Positions 1-9,307 are shown, numbered from the stretch's first letter. The stretch is 64,000 bases of DNA from Roseiarcus sp963732155 (GCA_963732155.1 CAVSYB010000017.1:128355-192354), one strand, 5' to 3'. Translations and numbers: made by a program. Notes: generated from the sequence alone by a model not told the origin.

Positions 1-296
1 TCGGACTCGGCGATCTCGTGACCGGCAGCATCAAGCGCGTCTTCGATCAGGTCGGCGTCAAGGCGGGCGAAATCCCGGTGGTCGGCTGGGGCAATTCGCG
101 CGACACCACCCAGGAAGTCATGACCGGCTACGTCAACGCCGGGCAGTGGCAGGATCCGCAGGCGACGAGCTATCTGGCTCTTTCCCTGGCCTTGATGGCG
201 ACCGACGGCATACCGCCCGGCTTCAACATCATCACCGGCGCCCTCTACGAGAAGGAGACCGCCCCGATCTACGACAAGGTCCTGTCGGGCAAATAA
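1..296 (+). CDS. Sugar ABC transporter periplasmic binding protein, C-terminal fragment
   Basis: The reading frame is open from the window edge and ends with TAA at 294-296, so only the last ~97 residues are present. The fragment resembles the closing lobe of ribose/fructose-type (Periplasmic_binding_4) binding proteins: a segment about the binding partner's identity (VVGWGN), then a run on daily-turnover residues and the C-terminal helices. It is followed directly by a ribose-type permease and a single-domain ATPase, the order binding protein, permease, ATPase seen in FrcBCA-like systems. The substrate is probably a monosaccharide; the part that would identify it lies outside the window. Confidence 0.75.
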   Translation, partial: GLGDLVTGSIKRVFDQVGVKAGEIPVVGWGNSRDTTQEVMTGYVNAGQWQDPQATSYLALSLALMATDGIPPGFNIITGALYEKETAPIYDKVLSGK

Positions 297-439
297 GGCT
301 CAAGTCCGGCGTCCAAGCGTTCGCGGCGACCGAAGGGCCGCCGCGAAGGTCTCTGCATCGCGGACCGCCAGGGCGGCCGACGCGGCGGCGCCAGGGACGC
401 CCCCCTCGAACACCTCTCGCAACGCATCGGCGGCCCCTC

Positions 440-1426
440 TTGGAAAATCGCCCGATTCTCCAACGTCTGATCGGCAAACCCGAATTCGGCCCCCTTGTCC
501 TGCTCGTCCTCGAGCTCATCGTCTTCTGGGCGATCAACCCCAATTTCCTGTCGTCGCTCAACATCAGCAATACGTTGACCTTCACCGTCGAGCTCGGGCT
601 CGTCGCCCTCGCGATGACGTTGCTGATGACTTCGGGCGAGTTCGATCTTTCGGTCGGCTCGGTGTTCGGCTTCGCGCCGGTGCTGATGTGGACGCTCTAC
701 AACAGCGGCGCGACGTCCCTGGAAATCGGCTTCGTGGCCGCCCTCGCCGTCGCGGCGCTGATCGGCCTCATCAACGGCGTCTTCGTGACCCGTCTGAAAA
801 TACCGTCCTTCCTGGTCACCCTCGGCATGCTGCTGGTGGTGCGCGGCACCGCCTTGTTCGTGACGGACGGCTTCCCGCAGCGCACCTGGAGCGCCGGCGA
901 CCAATGGCTCGCCAAGGCGCTCGTCGGCGATTTCTATATCGGCGGATTCCGCATCTACGTCTCGCTGTTCTGGTTCGCCGCGGCCGCCATCGTCCTTGGC
1001 TATGTCCTGACGCAGACCAAGTCCGGCAACTGGATCCAGGCTTCCGGCGGCAATCCCGGCGCCGCGCGGGCGCGCGGCGTCAATGTCGACCGCACCAAGG
1101 TCGTCCTGTTCGTGCTTTGCGCCGTGATGTCGGCCTTCGCCGGCGTGATCAGCTCGATCCGCACCTCCGCCGCCAATCCGAATAGCGGCACCGGCTACGA
1201 ACTGGAGGTCATCGCGATGGTGGTGATCGGCGGCACGGCGTTGACCGGCGGCCGAGGCACGATCGTCGGCACGGTGATCGGCATTTTCATCCTGCGCGTC
1301 ATGCGCAACGGCATCGTCCTGATCGGCGTGCCGGGCCTCGCCTACAACATCTTTATCGGCGCCATCATCCTCGGCATGATGGCGCTTCATTCGGGCCTCG
1401 AACGCAGGCATCAGTCGGGGAGCTAG
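440..1426 (+). CDS. Sugar ABC transporter permease, RbsC/FrcC type
   Basis: Inner-membrane permease of the BPD_transp_2 (ribose/xylose/fructose) family. About ten hydrophobic segments are visible, and the family motif region around GEFDLSVGSVFG follows the third segment, with the late glycine-rich GGTALTGGRGT segment that contacts the ATPase near the C-terminus. The open frame extends back to 146, but that part lies in the binding-protein gene and looks like a shadow. I place the start at the TTG at 440, just before the first conserved segment; no strong ribosome-binding site supports it, so the start is uncertain. It stops 4 bases before the ATPase gene, so the two are co-transcribed. Confidence 0.85.
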   Translation: MENRPILQRLIGKPEFGPLVLLVLELIVFWAINPNFLSSLNISNTLTFTVELGLVALAMTLLMTSGEFDLSVGSVFGFAPVLMWTLYNSGATSLEIGFVAALAVAALIGLINGVFVTRLKIPSFLVTLGMLLVVRGTALFVTDGFPQRTWSAGDQWLAKALVGDFYIGGFRIYVSLFWFAAAAIVLGYVLTQTKSGNWIQASGGNPGAARARGVNVDRTKVVLFVLCAVMSAFAGVISSIRTSAANPNSGTGYELEVIAMVVIGGTALTGGRGTIVGTVIGIFILRVMRNGIVLIGVPGLAYNIFIGAIILGMMALHSGLERRHQSGS

Positions 1427-1430
1427 CGCC

Positions 1431-2204
1431 GTGGGCGAAGAACTGATCCGGATGCAGAACATCAGCAAGTATTATGGCCGCGTCCGGGCGCTGGAGGACG
1501 TGACCCTCCGGGTTTACGAGAAGGAGATCGTCGGTCTGCTCGGCGACAACGGGGCCGGCAAGTCGACGCTCATCAAGGTCCTCTCGGGCGCCGTCCCGGC
1601 GACCAGCGGCGAGATTTATATCCGCGGCGTGAAGGTCGACATCAGGAGCACCACCGACGCCATCGCCAAGGGCATCGAGACGATCTACCAGGATTCGGCG
1701 CTGGTGACGCAGCTTTCCATCGCCCGCAACCTCTTTCTCGGCCGCGAGCCGATCAGGGGGCCGCGCTTTCTCAATCGCCTCGACCAGGGCGCGATGGAGA
1801 GGGTCGCCGACGATCTGCTGAAGCGGGTCGGCATCAGCAAGAGCATTCCACCCTCGACGCCGATCGGTTCGCTGTCGGGGGGCGAACGCCAGGCGGTGGC
1901 GATCGCCAGGGCGATGTATTTCGACAGCGACCTGATCATTCTGGACGAGCCGACCAACAACCTCGGCGTCGCCGAAACGCAGGGGGTTCTCCGTTTCGTG
2001 CGCAATGCGCGGGATTCCGGGCATTCCTGCATCTTCATCGCGCACAATATCCACCACGTCTTCCAGGTTGTCGACCGCATCGTCGTCATGCGCCGCGGCC
2101 GGATCGTCGCCGACGACATCAACCCCAAGCAGAGCAGCGTCGCCGAGGTCGAAAAGGTCATCACCGGCATGTCCGACGAAGACGTTCGGGCGGCCGTCGG
2201 ATAG
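1431..2204 (+). CDS. Sugar ABC transporter ATP-binding protein, FrcA type
   Basis: Single-nucleotide-domain ATPase (257 aa), half the size of RbsA/XylG. Walker A is GDNGAGKS near residue 37, the signature is LSGGERQ, and Walker B is LIILDEP, followed by an intact H-loop (IAHN). It would energise the permease encoded just upstream. Translation starts at GTG 1431, preceded by a GGGGAG ribosome-binding site inside the end of the permease gene. The short length matches FrcA-like proteins, which act as homodimers. Confidence 0.88.
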   Translation: MGEELIRMQNISKYYGRVRALEDVTLRVYEKEIVGLLGDNGAGKSTLIKVLSGAVPATSGEIYIRGVKVDIRSTTDAIAKGIETIYQDSALVTQLSIARNLFLGREPIRGPRFLNRLDQGAMERVADDLLKRVGISKSIPPSTPIGSLSGGERQAVAIARAMYFDSDLIILDEPTNNLGVAETQGVLRFVRNARDSGHSCIFIAHNIHHVFQVVDRIVVMRRGRIVADDINPKQSSVAEVEKVITGMSDEDVRAAVG

Positions 2205-2254
2205 CGGGGCGATCTCCGTTTCAGCGAGCGATCCCCGCCGATGAATGATGAAGA

Positions 2255-2297
2255 CCCATCAGGCGCCCATCAGGTTGCATCATTGCCATAGATGCGA
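2255..2297 (+). promoter_or_regulatory. Repeats upstream of the LacI-family gene, possible operator
   Basis: CCCATCAGG occurs twice in direct orientation (2255-2263 and 2266-2274). Just after it come arms TTGCATC (2275-2281) and GATGCGA (2291-2297), an inverted pair with one mismatch and a 9-base spacer. They lie between the transporter ATPase and the regulator gene. Autoregulation by the LacI-type protein is an inference; the repeats are short and could be chance. Confidence 0.25.
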
Positions 2298-2339
2298 TCT
2301 CCCTCACGGTCTATGATCTTCCGGTCTCAGGGCGGGCGG

Positions 2340-3365
2340 ATGATGAAAGCCACTTTATCGGATATTGCCGAGATCGCCGGACTGTCGACGGCGACCGTCG
2401 ACCGGGCGCTCAACAACCGGGCCGGCGTCAGCGCGGTCAATCGCCAGCGTGTGATGGAGGCGGCCAAACAGCTCGGCTACCTCCCGATGGCCGATGCGGT
2501 GACGCTGCCGTCGAGGCCGGCCCATCTCGAATTCTTTCTCCCGATCGGCAGAAACGACTTCATGGCCGATCTCGCCCAGCACATTGAAGACTATGCAAGC
2601 CGCTTGCCGCTGGTGGCGTCGTGCAAAATTCATAACCTCAGGAACATTTCGCCGGACGCGCTTCAGGAGGCGGTCGACAAGCTCTCGCTTCGCGCCAACG
2701 GGGTCGGGGTGGTGGCGGTCGATCATCCCAAGACGAGGAACATCCTGCGCGAGCTGTCGCAGGCGGGCATACGCCTCGTGACGATCCTGTCGGACGTTCC
2801 CGCCGCGCCGCGTTCGGCTTATGTCGGGATCGACAATCGGATGGCCGGTCGGACCGCCGCCCTGTTGATGGGGCGGTTCTTGTGCGGGCGATCCGGCCGC
2901 GTCGCGATGGTTGTCGGCTCCCGGTCCTATCGGGGACACGAGGAGCGGGAAATGGGTTTTCGGTCGGTCCTCGCCGAGGACTTCCCCAACCTGCTCGTCC
3001 ATAGCGCGGTCGAGATCAACGACGAGCCGGCAGCCAGCTATAGCGCGGCCATCGCCGTGTTGCGGGCGGAGCCGCAGTTGCTGGGGATTTATTGCGTCGG
3101 CGCCGGGCGTTCCGGAATCGTCAGAGCGCTCGGAGAGGCGAAGCTATCGGAGAAGCCGGTCTTCATCTGTCACGAGTTGACCGGCGAAACGCGCCGCTAT
3201 CTGGTCGACGATCTCGCCGACGTGGTCATCGATCAGAACGCGCGCCTGACCGCCGAGCAGGCGGTCATCCGGCTTCTCGGGTCGATCGCCTCATCCGCGC
3301 CCTACCTGACCAAGAGGCTCATCGAACCACGACTGATCTTCAGGGAGAATGTCCCGGTCCAGTAA
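2340..3365 (+). CDS. LacI-family transcriptional regulator
   Basis: DNA-binding sugar-responsive regulator of ~341 aa. The N-terminus has the LacI helix-turn-helix (LSDIAEIAGLSTATVDRALN) and hinge (VMEAAKQLGYLP), followed by a periplasmic-binding-protein-like effector domain containing SAYVGIDNRMAGRTAA. The start is the ATG at 2340, with a GGGCGG-rich ribosome-binding site just before it; the ATG at 2343 is a close alternative. The longer frame from 2292 adds residues outside the family. It follows the sugar importer in the same direction and probably regulates it. The dimer fold resembles the LacI subgroup using a Periplasmic_binding_4 domain. Confidence 0.9.
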   Translation: MMKATLSDIAEIAGLSTATVDRALNNRAGVSAVNRQRVMEAAKQLGYLPMADAVTLPSRPAHLEFFLPIGRNDFMADLAQHIEDYASRLPLVASCKIHNLRNISPDALQEAVDKLSLRANGVGVVAVDHPKTRNILRELSQAGIRLVTILSDVPAAPRSAYVGIDNRMAGRTAALLMGRFLCGRSGRVAMVVGSRSYRGHEEREMGFRSVLAEDFPNLLVHSAVEINDEPAASYSAAIAVLRAEPQLLGIYCVGAGRSGIVRALGEAKLSEKPVFICHELTGETRRYLVDDLADVVIDQNARLTAEQAVIRLLGSIASSAPYLTKRLIEPRLIFRENVPVQ

Positions 3366-3401
3366 CCTGGACGCCTGCCGCCGGCGCGTTTTGAATCGGC
3401 C

Positions 3402-4205
3402 CTAAGGGTTGAGCGTCCGCCAGCCGCTCCTGCCGGCGACGATGGACCGCCAGATCGCCGTCAGGCTTTCCATCGGGATGAATTCGTCGTCCGGCGGCGG
3501 CTCGAGGGTGAACGTCCTCAGCGCGCGCCCGATCGATCCCAACGAGGCTTCAAGGATTTCCACGCCGAGCGTCGCGCTGGCCGCCGAAGCGTCCGGATTT
3601 TGAGCGAAGCGGCCCAGCGGATCGCTCGCCGTGCGCCCGACCCGCGTCATGTCCACGAGATCGGGCCTGATCGCCAGAAGCTGTGAAATCTCGTAGCGGC
3701 CGGCATGGTCCGGTTCGTAAAGTCCCTCGACCAGCTCCGGATCGCTGCAAACGAAACAATCGATCGGGAAGGCGCGCTTGAACGCTTGCGCCACCAGTCG
3801 CAAATCCTCCTGGTTGCCGCCATGGTGACCTGAAATGGCGACCACGCCTTTGAAGCCGGCGTTCCTGAACGCCCGCAATTGATAGAGGAAGGCCTCGAGC
3901 ACGACGTGCGGCGGCAGCGCCGCAAGCCTCGGGTTGATCTTTCCCATGACCCCGTTCAGCCATGGCGCATGATAACCCGTTTCGTGAATGTGATAGGCCA
4001 TCGTCGGCGCGACAACGCCGCCAAACCGACGCGCGGATTCCTCGCAAATGTACCGAGCCTTGTGCGTGTCGAGCCCGAAGGGCGCGATGTGGCCGTGCGG
4101 CTCGCACAGCCCCATCGGCAAATACACCACCGGAAAGGCCGCGCGCCGCGCCTCGAACTCCGCCGGCAGCAGGTCCTCCCAGCATACCCCTGCGGTCTTG
4201 CTCAT
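3402..4205 (-). CDS. Creatininase-family amidohydrolase
   Basis: Metal-dependent amidohydrolase (267 aa) of the creatininase superfamily, which includes creatininase and enzymes acting on lactam or formamide substrates. Family features seen: the N-terminal strand VVYLPMGLCEPHGHIAPFGLDTH with E, H and D metal ligands, the central SGHHGGNQ histidine motif, and a later glutamate-rich segment. The gene converges with the LacI regulator and starts at ATG 4205. Its substrate cannot be read from the sequence; in sugar and aromatic clusters such proteins often act on ring-opened or N-containing intermediates. Confidence 0.8.
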   Translation of the reverse strand: MSKTAGVCWEDLLPAEFEARRAAFPVVYLPMGLCEPHGHIAPFGLDTHKARYICEESARRFGGVVAPTMAYHIHETGYHAPWLNGVMGKINPRLAALPPHVVLEAFLYQLRAFRNAGFKGVVAISGHHGGNQEDLRLVAQAFKRAFPIDCFVCSDPELVEGLYEPDHAGRYEISQLLAIRPDLVDMTRVGRTASDPLGRFAQNPDASAASATLGVEILEASLGSIGRALRTFTLEPPPDDEFIPMESLTAIWRSIVAGRSGWRTLNP

Positions 4206-4518
4206 GTCCGCCCGATCGGCATAACCTCGCCATCTCCTTCAGCCCGGCGGAATTTCCGACGCGCCGCCGTCTCTCGACTCCGCGCCGCCCGGGGATTGGC
4301 GATTCCGCAGCACTGTCCGCGGTTTTCGCAAGCAATGATGGATTCGAGCGCCGGCGCAGTCAATATTGGACCTCGTTCGCCCGCCGATCACTCTGAACGG
4401 CGAACCTTCGGCTGATTGGATTTGATGCAGAACGCCCTTGAATTGGGCGGCGTCGGCAATACCGTCGTTTCCAGCGGTCTGGCGACTCATGGGGTCGGCC
4501 GGGGGCCGGAGGAGCAGA
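4206..4518. other. Divergent intergenic region between creatininase and desaturase
   Basis: No convincing gene is seen in this 313-base stretch. It must hold the promoters of the two divergent genes. A clear ribosome-binding site, GGAGGAG at 4508-4514, sits 4 bases before the desaturase ATG. Short antisense frames here have no family features. Confidence 0.6.
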
Positions 4519-5613
4519 ATGGCGACGACGCCGACACGACGTGACTATAGCCTCATCGGACGCGACGCCGAGGCGGCGGTGGCGAGCGGGCTCGCCTCGG
4601 CCGAATGGTATAAGACCGACCTGCCGCGCAAGCGGATGAAAGAGCTGATGCGCCGTTCCGACGGGGCGGCGATCCGCGATACGATCATCTGGATCGCCGC
4701 GTTCATCTTCTTCGGCGCCGGCGGCTACCTTTTTTGGGGCTCGTGGTGGGCGGCGCCGTTCTTCATCGGTTACGGCGTGCTCTACGGCTCGTCGACCAAT
4801 TCGCGCTGGCACGAATGCGGTCACGGCACGGCGTTCAAGACGCGCTGGGTGAACGACGTGATCTATCAGGTTGCGTGCTTCATGATCATGCGTGAGCCGA
4901 CGATCTGGCGATGGAGCCACACGCGTCACCACACCGATACGATCATCGTCGGTCGCGATCCCGAAATCGGGGCGATGCGACCGCCGGCGATGCTGCGCAT
5001 CGTCTCCAACATCTTCGCGATCGCCAGCACGTGGAGGACCGTCAAGCATGTGGTCCTGCATTCGTTCGGCCGCCTCGACGCGGAAGAGCAGACTTTCGTG
5101 CCGGAGATGGAGCGAGGCAAGGTTTTCCTCGTCGCCCGCATCTGGCTGGCGATCCATCTGTCCGTCATCGGATTGGCGTTATGGCTGCACTCCTGGCTGC
5201 CGCTGATGTATGTCGGCGCGCTGCCGACGATGTATGGCGGATGGCTCACCATCTATTTCGGCATCACGCAACACGCCGGCCTCGCCGAGAACGTGCTCGA
5301 TCACCGCCTCAACGCCCGCACCGTCTATATGAATCCAATCTTCCGGTTCCTCTATTGGAACATGAACTACCACGTCGAGCACCACATGTTCCCGATGGTG
5401 CCGTATCATCGCCTGCCCGAACTCCACGAGGAGATGAAGGCGGACCTGCCGAAGCCTTACGCCAGCACGATCGAAGCTTATCGCGAGATCATCCCCGCGC
5501 TGCTGCGGCAGACGAAGGATCCCGAATACTACATCAAGCGCGAATTGCCGCCGTCGGCAAAGCCGTTTCGGACCGAGTTCCACGCCCATCCCATACAGAC
5601 GGCCGCGGAATAA
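4519..5613 (+). CDS. Membrane fatty acid desaturase
   Basis: Integral-membrane di-iron desaturase (364 aa) that would insert a double bond in a fatty-acyl chain using O2 and an electron donor. All three histidine boxes are present: HECGH at residues 98-102, HTRHH at 134-138 and HVEHH at 285-289. Two hydrophobic pairs lie around residues 55-90 and 205-235. The start ATG 4519 is fixed by the GGAGGAG site 4 bases upstream; a longer frame from 4438 is unlikely. The aldo/keto reductase follows 170 bases later in the same direction. The acyl substrate and regiospecificity are unknown; a carotenoid or alkane hydroxylase is less likely. Confidence 0.88.
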   Translation: MATTPTRRDYSLIGRDAEAAVASGLASAEWYKTDLPRKRMKELMRRSDGAAIRDTIIWIAAFIFFGAGGYLFWGSWWAAPFFIGYGVLYGSSTNSRWHECGHGTAFKTRWVNDVIYQVACFMIMREPTIWRWSHTRHHTDTIIVGRDPEIGAMRPPAMLRIVSNIFAIASTWRTVKHVVLHSFGRLDAEEQTFVPEMERGKVFLVARIWLAIHLSVIGLALWLHSWLPLMYVGALPTMYGGWLTIYFGITQHAGLAENVLDHRLNARTVYMNPIFRFLYWNMNYHVEHHMFPMVPYHRLPELHEEMKADLPKPYASTIEAYREIIPALLRQTKDPEYYIKRELPPSAKPFRTEFHAHPIQTAAE

Positions 5614-5783
5614 GGCGGTCGGCGATTTGTCGAACTGCGCCGCGGGTCGGGCGCGGCGCCATCGAACGGGCGAAGCGCCATGGCCCGTCCGGCTGCCGGA
5701 CCGCCGAGCGCAAGCCGTTCGCGCGAGCGTCGATCTCACGGCGAAATCGAACAATCGTCCTGTGGCGAGGTGAGGCTGGAGCG

Positions 5784-6773
5784 ATGAAATATCGGCGGTT
5801 TCCGAGAACGGGGGAAAATATCAGCGCGCTCGGCTTCGGCGCGATGGGTTTTGCCGGGTGGTTTGGACGGACGAGCGACGCAGACTGCATCCGCGCCCTG
5901 CACGCCGCGCTCGATCTCGGCGTGAATCTCGTCGACACCGCCCGCGCCTACGGCGAGAGCGAGCGCATCGTTGGCGAGGGGCTGCGCCAATGGCGAGGCG
6001 CCAGGCCGTTCATCGCGACGAAAATCGAGTCTCTTGGCCCGAAGTCCCAGTTCGGGACGCCGCTGCCTGTCGAGCAGGCGTTCCCCAAGGGCCATGTCGC
6101 CGCCGACTGCGACCGCTCGCTCAGGGCGATGGGGCTCGACGCCGTCGACCTCGTGCAATTGCATCTGTATTGGCCGACATGGGGCGTGAGCGGCTACTGG
6201 ATGGACGAATTGCAGGCGCTGAAGAGACAAGGCAAGACGCGCTTCGTTGGAATCTCGGCGCCCGACCACCGCTCCGACATGGTGCTGCCGCTGGTCCAGA
6301 GCGGCCTGATCGATTCCGTCCAGACGATCGTCAACATCTTCGATCCCCTGGCGCTCGAAGTCCTTGCGCCGATCTGCGAACAGAACCATGTCGCCGTCAT
6401 CGCGCGCTGCATCCTCGATGAGGGCGGCCTGACCGGCTTTTTGACAGAGGAAATGACGTTCCCGGAAGGCGACTTCCGGCATGGCTATTTCGATCGCAGC
6501 GTCAATCGCTCTTGGTATATCCACAAGGTCGACCAACTGAAGAGGTTCGTGCCTCAATACGCCAGTTCGCTCGCCGCGCTGGCCATCAAGTTTGCGTGCC
6601 ACAGCCCCGCCGTGACGAGCGCGATAACCTCGATGCACATCGAGGACTATGCGCGCATGAACGCCGCGGCGCTTGACGAGCCGGATCTGCCGCCGGAAAT
6701 CTTCCACCGCCTGATGACTTCGCACCGGTTCATCAAGAACCTCAACCACACGGGTCATTGGGATGTCGCCTAG
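5784..6773 (+). CDS. Aldo/keto reductase
   Basis: NAD(P)H-dependent oxidoreductase with a TIM barrel (329 aa). The catalytic Asp and Tyr are in DTARAYGESE, the Lys in FIATKIES, and the His in VQLHLYW. The open frame extends 873 bases upstream through the desaturase gene, but that is a shadow; the real start is ATG 5784 (MKYRRFPRTGE), where the typical AKR N-terminal beta hairpin begins. This is one of three AKRs in the window (also 15033 and 23662), which are diverged from each other. Substrate unknown; sugar lactone- or aldose-type activity is plausible. Confidence 0.88.
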   Translation: MKYRRFPRTGENISALGFGAMGFAGWFGRTSDADCIRALHAALDLGVNLVDTARAYGESERIVGEGLRQWRGARPFIATKIESLGPKSQFGTPLPVEQAFPKGHVAADCDRSLRAMGLDAVDLVQLHLYWPTWGVSGYWMDELQALKRQGKTRFVGISAPDHRSDMVLPLVQSGLIDSVQTIVNIFDPLALEVLAPICEQNHVAVIARCILDEGGLTGFLTEEMTFPEGDFRHGYFDRSVNRSWYIHKVDQLKRFVPQYASSLAALAIKFACHSPAVTSAITSMHIEDYARMNAAALDEPDLPPEIFHRLMTSHRFIKNLNHTGHWDVA

Positions 6774-6902
6774 GCCAAGCGAAAGTCGGGCTGCGGCAAG
6801 GATCGGCGCAGAGATTACGGTGTTGCCCGACGCCCCGCCAACGGGAGGCTGCGAGGTCGCGACAGGGACGAATGGCTGTGACGACGATCGCGGGCGCGAC
6901 CG

Positions 6903-7412
6903 CTAGGGGGAGGCCGTCCACGTCTTGAAATCGGCTTCCGAAACTTTGGGGAGTTTCTTGAGGAAGGCCACGATCTTCCAGATTTCCTCGTCGGGCGTCC
7001 CGATCGAACCGAAACTCGGCATGCCGGTCATCTTGATGCCGTTCTTGACCACCCAGAACAGTTGCGGCGGGGTCCTGTCGTTCACGACATCCTTGAGATC
7101 GGGGGGGCCCGGCTGCAGTCCTTCCGAAAACTTGGCCCAACCCACGCCGGGCCCCCCATGGCAGTTCGTGCAGCCGCGCGTGGCGAAAGCGCGAGCCCCC
7201 GCCGGCGCCGCTGCGGGATCGTTGAACGAATTCGGGGGTTGATCGTCGGCGTGCCGGGCGATCGAGGCTTGACGTATGTTGACCAGCGCCCAGTTGACAA
7301 TGCCTGGCTCCTCGGCGGTTCCCGCCACGCTATAGAAGCCGCCGAAGAAGAAAATCACGACGCCGACGGCGCCGATGATCGCAAGCCCGCCTATGAACGC
7401 CAGAAGTCGCAT
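6903..7412 (-). CDS. Membrane-anchored class I cytochrome c
   Basis: Small c-type cytochrome (169 aa). Residues 5-25 form an uncleaved N-terminal membrane anchor, so the haem domain lies in the periplasm. The haem attachment site is CTNCH at residues 81-85 and the likely axial methionine is M131 in TGMPSFG. The C-terminus has the expected WKIVAFLKKLP helix. It converges with the aldo/keto reductase and has no partner oxidase next to it. It probably carries electrons between a dehydrogenase and a terminal oxidase, but the partner is not visible. Confidence 0.88.
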   Translation of the reverse strand: MRLLAFIGGLAIIGAVGVVIFFFGGFYSVAGTAEEPGIVNWALVNIRQASIARHADDQPPNSFNDPAAAPAGARAFATRGCTNCHGGPGVGWAKFSEGLQPGPPDLKDVVNDRTPPQLFWVVKNGIKMTGMPSFGSIGTPDEEIWKIVAFLKKLPKVSEADFKTWTASP

Positions 7413-7697
7413 GGCCTCTCTCCAGAGCCTATCACTATAGAGCCAAAGCGGCGCGGGAGCAGCAGCTTTTCCGCTTCGCCGCCCTGGGGCGCCGGAGTCG
7501 GTGCGAACGATAAGGCTCTCTGGCGCCGCGGAGCCGCCGCCGCGTCGCTTTCAACCTCCGCGCCGTCCGTGCTAGTCTGGCCGAACTGCCAGTCACGAAC
7601 GCCGGCGCTCCTGTTCGGCGTCGCAGCCCGAATTCGACCCGCGCGCCACGCCGGCCTCATGCCGGAATGGCGTCGACTCCCAACAAGCCGGATCGTC

Positions 7698-8537
7698 GTG
7701 AGCCGTTCGCACTGGTCATCGCCCGCGGCAGGTTCCGGTAGAGATTTTCCGCCGGGGGCCGGCGATTCCGGCGAGTCCTGGCAGGCGGTTCCACAGATGT
7801 TGCGGGCCTCGGCCGACCGCCTGCCGCCGCCATGGGAAGACATTTTTGGACCGTTGCGCGCCGGCGCCGTCGATGACCTCGTCGTCGTCGGTCAGATCGG
7901 CCAGTCCCTCGACGGGCGGATCGCGACGACGAACGGGCATTCGCACTACATCAACGGTCCGGCCGGCCTCGCCCATTTGCATCGGCTTCGCGCGCTCGTC
8001 GACGCTGTCGTCGTCGGAGTCGGGAGCGCGCTCGCCGATGATCCGCAATTGACCGTTCGCCGCGTCGTCGGACCCAATCCGGCGCGGGTCGTGCTCGATC
8101 CCCGCGGCCGGCTGGCGCCGACCGCGCGGCTGCTCGCCGACGACGGCGTCCGCCGCCTTGTCGTAACGGCGCTGGGCGCGCGTTGCGAGCTTCCCGGCGT
8201 CGAGACGCTCGCGTTGCCGGCGATCAACGGACATATCGAACCTGCGGCGATCCTCGCCGGCCTCGCCGAGGCGGGATTGCGCCGCGTCCTCATCGAGGGC
8301 GGCGCCTACACAATCTCGCGCTTCCTCGCCGCGCGCTGTCTCGATCGCCTGCATGTGGTCGTCGCGCCGATCATCCTGGGCTGCGGCCGCCCGGGCGTCA
8401 CCCTCGATCCGATCGACAGCGTCGCCCTGGCGCTGCGCCCGGAGGTGCACGCCCATCCGCTCGAAGGCGAGGTGCTGTTCGATTGCGATTTTACGGCTCA
8501 GCGCGTGACGGTTGGCCGCGCGAAGAGATCGATGTGA
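7698..8537 (+). CDS. RibD C-terminal-domain reductase (dihydrofolate-reductase-like fold)
   Basis: Reductase of the RibD_C family, which in riboflavin synthesis reduces a ribosylaminopyrimidine with NADPH. No N-terminal deaminase domain is present. Motifs seen: VVGQIGQSLDGRIAT with a following HYINGP, VVVGVGSALADDPQLTVR, and IEGGAYTISRFL, all typical of the fold. The family N-terminus seems to include the W-containing helix before FGPLR, so I start at GTG 7698; ATG 7659 and ATG 7797 are alternatives. Its 3' end overlaps the convergent methyltransferase by 40 bases. It faces a pteridine-like operon, so it may reduce a pterin or pyrimidine. Confidence 0.8.
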   Translation: MSRSHWSSPAAGSGRDFPPGAGDSGESWQAVPQMLRASADRLPPPWEDIFGPLRAGAVDDLVVVGQIGQSLDGRIATTNGHSHYINGPAGLAHLHRLRALVDAVVVGVGSALADDPQLTVRRVVGPNPARVVLDPRGRLAPTARLLADDGVRRLVVTALGARCELPGVETLALPAINGHIEPAAILAGLAEAGLRRVLIEGGAYTISRFLAARCLDRLHVVVAPIILGCGRPGVTLDPIDSVALALRPEVHAHPLEGEVLFDCDFTAQRVTVGRAKRSM

Positions 8538-9307
8538 CCGACCCGCATCGACGAGCGGCCGGATGCAAGATGATCACGCCGTCGCGCGAGCCAGCCGAGG
8601 ACGTCGACCGGGGGAAGATCGCCGCCCTCTCGCGCCGCGCCGGCCCACCCGGCGAGAAGTTCGGCTTGAATCTCGTGGTCCCGCGGGCCAAGCGCCCAGT
8701 CCGCGGCGCCGCGGAGGACGACATAGTCCAGCGCTTCGAAGCGCGCGATGGCCGCCACGGGCGCCGTCGGCCCCAGCGCCGGCCCGAATCCCTTGTCGCC
8801 GCGCTGATGCCGGTTCACCGCCTCGACGATCGCGGCGTCGAGGGGGTCGACCGGATCAAATCTCATCCGTCCGTCATAGGTGAGCGCAGCGTAAACCGGC
8901 AGGCCGCGCGCGCAGGTCAGCGTCGCCAGCCATTCGAGCCATTCGGCGGAGACGAGATCGAGCAACGCCGAGGCCGTGACCAGGTCGACCGATCCATCCA
9001 GCGCGGATGCGAGTTCGCAGGCGAGATCGACGCGGACGATTGCAAGGTCCGGTCCGGCGATCGGCGCCGCTGCCGCAGCGCGCGCCAGCAGGTCCGCGTC
9101 GTCGTCGACGAGACGCCAGCTCTGCCGGGGCGGAAGACGCGACGAGATCGCCCGCATCGTCGCCCCCGCGCCGCAGGCGAGATCGACGACGACAATCGAG
9201 GCGCGGCCGGCGAATGCGGCGGCGACGGCGTCGAGAACGACGCGGCTACGCGCGCACGCGTCGTAAGGCTCTCGCCGATGCAGCCAGTCCGCCGAAAAGC
9301 TCTTCAC
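8498..9307 (-). CDS. Class I SAM-dependent methyltransferase
   Basis: Predicted cytosolic methyltransferase of 269 aa. The SAM-binding motif I is VVVDLACGAGATMRA near residue 42, followed by an acidic strand end (WRLVDDDADLL) and a motif with DLVTASALLDLVS. The start is GTG 9307, which overlaps the TGA of the glycosyltransferase as GTGA, so the two are translationally coupled. The longer frame up to 9781 is only the shadow of the glycosyltransferase. It is the last gene of a four-gene minus-strand operon. The methyl acceptor is unknown; a glycosylated pteridine is my inference from the neighbours. Confidence 0.8.
   Translation of the reverse strand: MKSFSADWLHRREPYDACARSRVVLDAVAAAFAGRASIVVVDLACGAGATMRAISSRLPPRQSWRLVDDDADLLARAAAAAPIAGPDLAIVRVDLACELASALDGSVDLVTASALLDLVSAEWLEWLATLTCARGLPVYAALTYDGRMRFDPVDPLDAAIVEAVNRHQRGDKGFGPALGPTAPVAAIARFEALDYVVLRGAADWALGPRDHEIQAELLAGWAGAAREGGDLPPVDVLGWLARRRDHLASGRSSMRVGHIDLFARPTVTR

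Noticed and set aside
269..1468. Long minus-strand open frame opposite the permease
   Set aside because: It is rich in R, D, H and A, lacks any family motif and is the mirror of a clear permease gene in GC-rich DNA.
2205..2245. GCGGGG / CCCCGC inverted repeat after the transporter ATPase gene as a terminator
   Set aside because: The stem is 6 bases with a loop over 20 bases and no T-run follows.
4239..4490. 83-codon minus-strand frame before the creatininase gene
   Set aside because: No ribosome-binding site and no recognisable features; it lies in the divergent promoter region.
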